Assembly (NCBI GenBank): GCA_002311345.1
Contig: DCAA01000001.1
Span: 41,177 to 68,871, forward strand
DNA length: 27,695 nucleotides
DNA from: Planctomycetes bacterium UBA1146
GTDB taxonomy: Bacteria; Planctomycetota; UBA8108; UBA1146
Reading direction: 5' to 3'
Shown piece by piece: positions 23,287-27,695 of the stretch (the first letter of the stretch is position 1; each line of letters opens with the position of its first letter). The notes beneath the pieces are model-generated. The model had not been told where the DNA came from and ran no database searches. It saw only the letters and a program-made list of their open reading frames with translations. The translations under genes and the position numbers were made by a program.

Positions 23287-26200
23287 CGATCCTCCCTCAG
23301 TTGTTGCATCGAGAAATCCTCCATCGAATAGATGGGGAGCCCGTCGACGCTGAGCAATCCATCGGCGATGAGAACTCGCTGGTCACGGTCGATGCTTTTC
23401 ACCGTTGCCTCCAGGCAGACCCGATTTTGTCCGGGGAGGATCTGGCCACGGTAATGCCATCGATGGGGGATGTTCGGGGCCATGGTACGCGGGATCCAGG
23501 GACCATCATCCTTCCACAGATCTTCTGCGACTACCCGCATCAGTTGCAACATCGACTCGAGGCCGAGGCTTCCCGGCCACACAGGATCGCCCTGGAAGTG
23601 GGCATCAAAGAACCACGCCTCAGGATCGATGTCGATTCCGCCCCGGATGAAACCGAGGCCTGCCACACCCCCCTGGGGAACGTAGATCTCGACATCTTCC
23701 ACCATCCGGAAAGGTTCTGTAACTCCGGATTTCAAGCGCGGAATCGTGAATGCGCGAGCTCGGTTCGCTTCACGCGGCGGAATGGTACGGGCCACGGCAC
23801 CCGGAATGCCAACCTGCTGTGCGAGAGCCTCCGGCGGAAAGAACCCGAAGTAGCTGTTTCCACGATAGACCGGTCCAGCTTCATCTTTGACTTCGATGTC
23901 GTAGTGCTGGATCCACATTCCTGCGCCATGATCCGCCGAGGTCAACTCGACTTCCGTGGTGAGCAGGCCATTTCGACGATCGACCGGCCGTAGCAGGGTG
24001 GCTTCTCCGCCGAGGTTTCTGAAGTGAAGCGGACGATCCTCAGACAGGGCGGAACCGACATAGGCAGCGAGCCAACCGCACGGTTGCAAGGCAATCTCCA
24101 GCAGTACCGCAAACGGCATCTCCCCGGTTCCTGCAGCATCGAAATACCAGGAGTCTGGACCGGCGAAGTACTCCGCGGTACAAGCGGCTCCCGCTTTTAC
24201 CTTCCACGGATCTCCTTTGACATCGATGATGCGATCGAGGAAACAGTAGGGTGGGCCGGGCAGTCTTGCTATGAATTGTAAGTCGTCGAAAGGAAGGTAC
24301 TGGTCGCCGAAGGCAAGTGATGGACGCCCGGTGGCAAACTCGAGAATCTGATCGTGGCCATATCGGGTTGTTTCGTTTGAAGCGATGCACGGGGAATCTC
24401 CTCCTCCACCGGGTGCATCGAGGGGGATCTTGTTCGCTTCAGCAGCAGACACCTCGAGTTCTTGGGGATGCTGTGAACGCCATAATTTCTCGATCTGAGC
24501 CTCATCGAGACCTTCCAGGCGTAGAGACATTCCTTCTATCTCGACGATGGGATGATCATCTGCGAGCATCAGGGCATCTGTGATGACGTAGGGTTCCGGG
24601 CGGAAGCCGATTTCCTTGACCTGCACTTCAAAGGTCACTCTGCGGGTCTCAGGCAATACCTGGCCGCGACAGCGAAGTCTGCCTGCCACGGCGGGTACCG
24701 GCATCGGGATCACGGCGGCTTCCTCGCCGGTCCAACCCCAGGCGATGAGCAGGGTCCTCAAGGTATGAAGGCAACACTCGTACATCAGCGTCCCCGGCAT
24801 CACCGGGTCATCGGTAAAGTGGCATCTGAGGAACCAATCGTCTGGATGAATCTCCAGATCGGCAACTACTTTTCCGAGACCCCACTCACCTCCGATGGGT
24901 TCGAGCAAGGTGACTCGATCAAGTAGTCGCAGTTTTCCTGCTGGCAATCGAAGCGGTGAGGTCAGTGGCAAATTTTTGAAACGTGATCCAAAGGCACCAA
25001 CGAGGTCTCCTCGTCGGAGAGCCTCTACCTGATTGCGATCGAGAACCCGGGTTTCGGTTCCGGCCGGAGGGCTCCAGCCTTCGGGAAACACCGGAAGAGT
25101 TCTGGGTCGCTGCGGTACTGATACGATTCCCCGGCCTGAGGCAAGTTCTTCCCGCGAGAAGAAACCCGCACATCCATCCTCCATCGAGATGAGCGGTTTC
25201 CCGTCCACCGTACCCTCGAAATGGAACCTGAACAGCAGTGTGCTGTCCTGTCGAAAGAACTCATCGATGTGGATGTCGTAGATGATGGTCTTACCTGCGG
25301 TGGGCAGGTCGTCATGGAAAATGACCTGAGCATCGAGAAGACGGTAGACCGACAGCCCACGCGTATGCAGATCCACTCCCAGGAATCCAGACAAGAACAG
25401 GTCCGCCTGCCCGCTCTCCACCACGATGGCGGTGGGAATCCGGCCGCCATCGAGATACCAGGCGTGAGGGATCACGTCATGTGCGGTCACGATTCGACCC
25501 TTGCCCAGCGACAGGGGCTCTCCCTCCAGGGTGAGGATGCGATCGACCAGCATCAGTGGCTCGTCAGGTAGACGCACCCGCGTTGGAAACTCATCTGCGG
25601 GTGCATGAAGCGCTCCGAGCACCGATCCCACATTGCCCCTTGCGAACTCGAGGCAGGCTTGGCGGTCGAACAACACAGCAGGCTCATGGACCTTTTGCTC
25701 GACGACCTCGATGGCAGTGGAAGGGGTTATTTCCGAGGCAGTACTTGTCGCCAGTACTCTGGACGGGATCGAATCAGTGAGTTCCTGTCGGCGTTTTCGA
25801 GCGATGACCAGACGCTCTGCAACGGAACCTGTTTCGCCCACGGGCGACACCGATCCGGAACTGGTCATCGAGGCGCTAGCCGATGGCATCGGTGTGGGTT
25901 CGATAACAACCGAAGCGTGAGGCGGGGACATCGCCGCGATTCGATCTGTCGAGACGGCATGAGGAATCATTCCTGGCAGTGGCGAGACGATGATCTGATC
26001 CTTACCGTCTCGGATCTCGATGTCTTGCGGGCTGGTTTCAGTGCTCGAACCGATGCCCAGGTATGCTTCCAGGTTGGCTGGAGCACGTTCGGCGATGCAG
26101 ACCGCCAGGATCCGGGCCAGCGACAGTTCGGGATCCTCTCCCTGGTAACACAGCGCCAGAGTGCGATGCGGAAGCCCCGAGAGTGCCTTGCGAGTCAGCC

Positions 26201-27695
26201 TCGAACAGGAGGCTCCGGGTCCCGGTTCGATGAAGATGCGGCCGCCTGCTTGCCACAGTGACCGTACCAGTCGCGGGAAATGGAAACTTTGCCGTGCCTG
26301 CTGGAGGATCGAATCAGCCACGCTGTCGGGATCGAGAAGAAGCGGCTCCCCGGTGGCCGAAGAGTGGAGGATGGCCCCTCCGATCGGTTGGTGGACTGGC
26401 CAGTGGTGGAGATCCCTGTATTCGTCTACGACCTGATCGACCAGATCGCAGTGCACCGCCGTGACTCCTTCGAGAGGGAGGATCGTCCAGTTGTTCGACC
26501 GGGCTACCTGTTCCAGCTGGTGGGGGTCTCCTCCGATCACCGTCTCCTGGTCTGCATTGACAACCAGCAGATAGAGCCGAGAGCACCCTGAGATGGCACG
26601 GAGGACTTCATCTTCTGAAGCGTTGATCACGGCGACTTGCCAGCTGGCAACGGTTCCGGAGGGAAGATTCCAGGCGCAAGCGGCGGCGCGGTGTTGACCG
26701 GAGAGCCACGTTGTGAACAGGTCATCTTCTCGCAGTCGCTGGTGCATACTTCGCCGGTCGCGCCATGCTCGCATGGCAAACAGCATCGTGGTCTCTCCCA
26801 GGCTGTGGCCAGCGGCGCGCCGAGGGGTGATTCCACAACCCAGTAGCAGATCGGTACCGATGCATCCGAGGGACACCTGGGTGAGGATGCCATCGATGGG
26901 ATCACTCGGGAGCGATGCAGAAGATTCCCAACTGTGTGGTGATCCGAACAGAGCAGACAGATCGCCCGAGTGAGACAGGGTGGCTTTCAGCGAGCCCGGG
27001 TACCTGGTGAATAGTTCCCTGCCGGCTGCTGGAAACAGGCTGCCTGAACCCGGGTAGATGAAGGTGACATCTCCAGAGAATCCGAGAGGAGTCTCTGAAA
27101 ATCGATGCAACTCCCACAGCGGTCCGCTCATTTCCTGCTCTGCACCGTCCATGAATGTTGGTATGGACAGGGCCGCTTCGAGCAGGGCTTGCTGTGAACC
27201 AAACACGATCGTCACCGCTCTGGCGGCTTTATCATCTACAGGATGAATGCGAAGCCAGTGGCGGGCAAGTTGCGCTGCGGAACCCTCATGCTCAGGGACC
27301 CATGACTGTAACTGGCGGGATTTCTCGAGCAGTGCCGAGACATCAGCGGCTTCGAGAGCAATCACTCCCCAGCCCGGCTCTCCCAGACAGTGCAACTCAC
27401 CGGGTCCCTTATCGAGCGCCTCCGAGCCCGATTGTGCCCGGGCAATCACCATCGCAGCGCAGTCACCCAGACGTCCGGATCTTTCCACGAGGATCCTGGG
27501 GGGTTGGTTTTCCGGGGTGATCCAGGGTATTGGATGATCGGGTTTTCCCGGCGACGGAATGATGTCACGGGAGACGGAAGTCACGGCCTGCAGTACAGAG
27601 AGCAGGAAACTCGCGCTGCCCCCTCTGGCCAGTGCTGGCGGAAGCAGCACTTCTCGTCGCGGATCCTGATCGGAGCCGGCAGGTTGATCAGGGAT
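23283..27695 (-). CDS. PfaC-like PUFA synthase subunit: acyltransferase and two FabA-like dehydratase didomains (5' partial)
   Basis: The frame is open through the right edge, so the start is outside the window; 1,470 residues are visible. Numbering from the codon at 27650: the first 25 residues ('LPPALARGGSASFLLSV') look like the end of a ketosynthase or chain-length-factor domain. An acyltransferase domain spans about 190-525, with nucleophile S283 in AGHSLGET. A Pro/Ser/Thr-rich linker runs to about 655. Four hotdog units follow (about 665-840, 895-1050, 1095-1285, 1310-1452), pairing into two FabA-like dehydratases; the likely catalytic histidines are H944 ('HFTDDPVMPG') and H1351 ('HFQGDPVWPG'). 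Blocks such as 'LPDEPLMLVDRI' and 'EIALQPCGWLAAYVGSAL' are characteristic of PfaC. The partner ketosynthase-carrier-ketoreductase and enoyl reductase genes should lie beyond the edge. Product chain length cannot be read from this part. Confidence 0.88.
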   Translation of the reverse strand: MPDQPAGSDQDPRREVLLPPALARGGSASFLLSVLQAVTSVSRDIIPSPGKPDHPIPWITPENQPPRILVERSGRLGDCAAMVIARAQSGSEALDKGPGELHCLGEPGWGVIALEAADVSALLEKSRQLQSWVPEHEGSAAQLARHWLRIHPVDDKAARAVTIVFGSQQALLEAALSIPTFMDGAEQEMSGPLWELHRFSETPLGFSGDVTFIYPGSGSLFPAAGRELFTRYPGSLKATLSHSGDLSALFGSPHSWESSASLPSDPIDGILTQVSLGCIGTDLLLGCGITPRRAAGHSLGETTMLFAMRAWRDRRSMHQRLREDDLFTTWLSGQHRAAACAWNLPSGTVASWQVAVINASEDEVLRAISGCSRLYLLVVNADQETVIGGDPHQLEQVARSNNWTILPLEGVTAVHCDLVDQVVDEYRDLHHWPVHQPIGGAILHSSATGEPLLLDPDSVADSILQQARQSFHFPRLVRSLWQAGGRIFIEPGPGASCSRLTRKALSGLPHRTLALCYQGEDPELSLARILAVCIAERAPANLEAYLGIGSSTETSPQDIEIRDGKDQIIVSPLPGMIPHAVSTDRIAAMSPPHASVVIEPTPMPSASASMTSSGSVSPVGETGSVAERLVIARKRRQELTDSIPSRVLATSTASEITPSTAIEVVEQKVHEPAVLFDRQACLEFARGNVGSVLGALHAPADEFPTRVRLPDEPLMLVDRILTLEGEPLSLGKGRIVTAHDVIPHAWYLDGGRIPTAIVVESGQADLFLSGFLGVDLHTRGLSVYRLLDAQVIFHDDLPTAGKTIIYDIHIDEFFRQDSTLLFRFHFEGTVDGKPLISMEDGCAGFFSREELASGRGIVSVPQRPRTLPVFPEGWSPPAGTETRVLDRNQVEALRRGDLVGAFGSRFKNLPLTSPLRLPAGKLRLLDRVTLLEPIGGEWGLGKVVADLEIHPDDWFLRCHFTDDPVMPGTLMYECCLHTLRTLLIAWGWTGEEAAVIPMPVPAVAGRLRCRGQVLPETRRVTFEVQVKEIGFRPEPYVITDALMLADDHPIVEIEGMSLRLEGLDEAQIEKLWRSQHPQELEVSAAEANKIPLDAPGGGGDSPCIASNETTRYGHDQILEFATGRPSLAFGDQYLPFDDLQFIARLPGPPYCFLDRIIDVKGDPWKVKAGAACTAEYFAGPDSWYFDAAGTGEMPFAVLLEIALQPCGWLAAYVGSALSEDRPLHFRNLGGEATLLRPVDRRNGLLTTEVELTSADHGAGMWIQHYDIEVKDEAGPVYRGNSYFGFFPPEALAQQVGIPGAVARTIPPREANRARAFTIPRLKSGVTEPFRMVEDVEIYVPQGGVAGLGFIRGGIDIDPEAWFFDAHFQGDPVWPGSLGLESMLQLMRVVAEDLWKDDGPWIPRTMAPNIPHRWHYRGQILPGQNRVCLEATVKSIDRDQRVLIADGLLSVDGLPIYSMEDFSMQQLREDR

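Noticed and set aside
25605..26261. 218-codon open frame on the plus strand opposite the PUFA synthase
   Set aside because: Antisense to the acyltransferase-dehydratase linker, with no recognisable domain and no ribosome binding site; GC-rich DNA commonly yields such frames.

Overview
The window is about 27.7 kb of gene-dense bacterial chromosome, GC-rich except for a short AT-rich stretch near 11.4-11.6 kb. It has no rRNA, tRNA, CRISPR array, insertion sequence or phage gene that I can see. Two secreted proteins carry dockerin-type repeats of the 'FIRGD..(T)DG..DLADAI..L.YLFLGG' kind with a C-terminal 'LGC' tail, a style I associate with Planctomycetota. Together with the mitochondrial-type aconitase, the ferredoxin-NrfD fusion and a PUFA-synthase/Ole locus, this suggests a Planctomycetota or PVC-related bacterium. 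That assignment is inference, not measurement.

Left part (1-5400, plus strand): the 3' part of a ferredoxin-NrfD fusion gene and a molybdopterin oxidoreductase catalytic subunit, forming a membrane redox module. They are followed by miaE (tRNA hydroxylase) and a short-chain dehydrogenase whose Shine-Dalgarno overlaps the miaE stop codon. This run meets the next gene exactly back to back at 5400/5401.

Second part (5401-10399, minus strand): a secreted DUF885 metallopeptidase-like protein, a CvpA-family membrane protein, a single-domain rhodanese, a CPBP-family intramembrane protease and queG, the last two overlapping by 4 bp. A divergent UbiA-family prenyltransferase resembling decaprenyl-phosphate phosphoribosyltransferase and a PAC2-family protein follow on the plus strand (10489-12590).

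Third part (12680-17958): a dockerin-type secreted protein (minus), a mitochondrial-type aconitase (plus) and a second, larger dockerin-type secreted protein (plus).

Right part (17945-27695, minus strand) is the most interesting section. It is one tightly coupled operon reading from the right edge leftward: the 3' portion of a PfaC-like polyunsaturated fatty acid (PUFA) synthase subunit (acyltransferase plus two FabA-like dehydratase didomains, open at the window edge), then oleA, oleB, oleC, oleD and a Sfp-type phosphopantetheinyl transferase. All five junctions are 4-bp ATGA or GTGA overlaps. The layout predicts a dedicated pathway: the synthase builds polyunsaturated acyl chains, the transferase arms its carrier domains, OleA condenses two chains head to head, OleD reduces the ketone, OleC closes a beta-lactone and OleB decarboxylates it to a long polyene hydrocarbon. 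The linkage of pfa and ole genes in one operon is the main finding.
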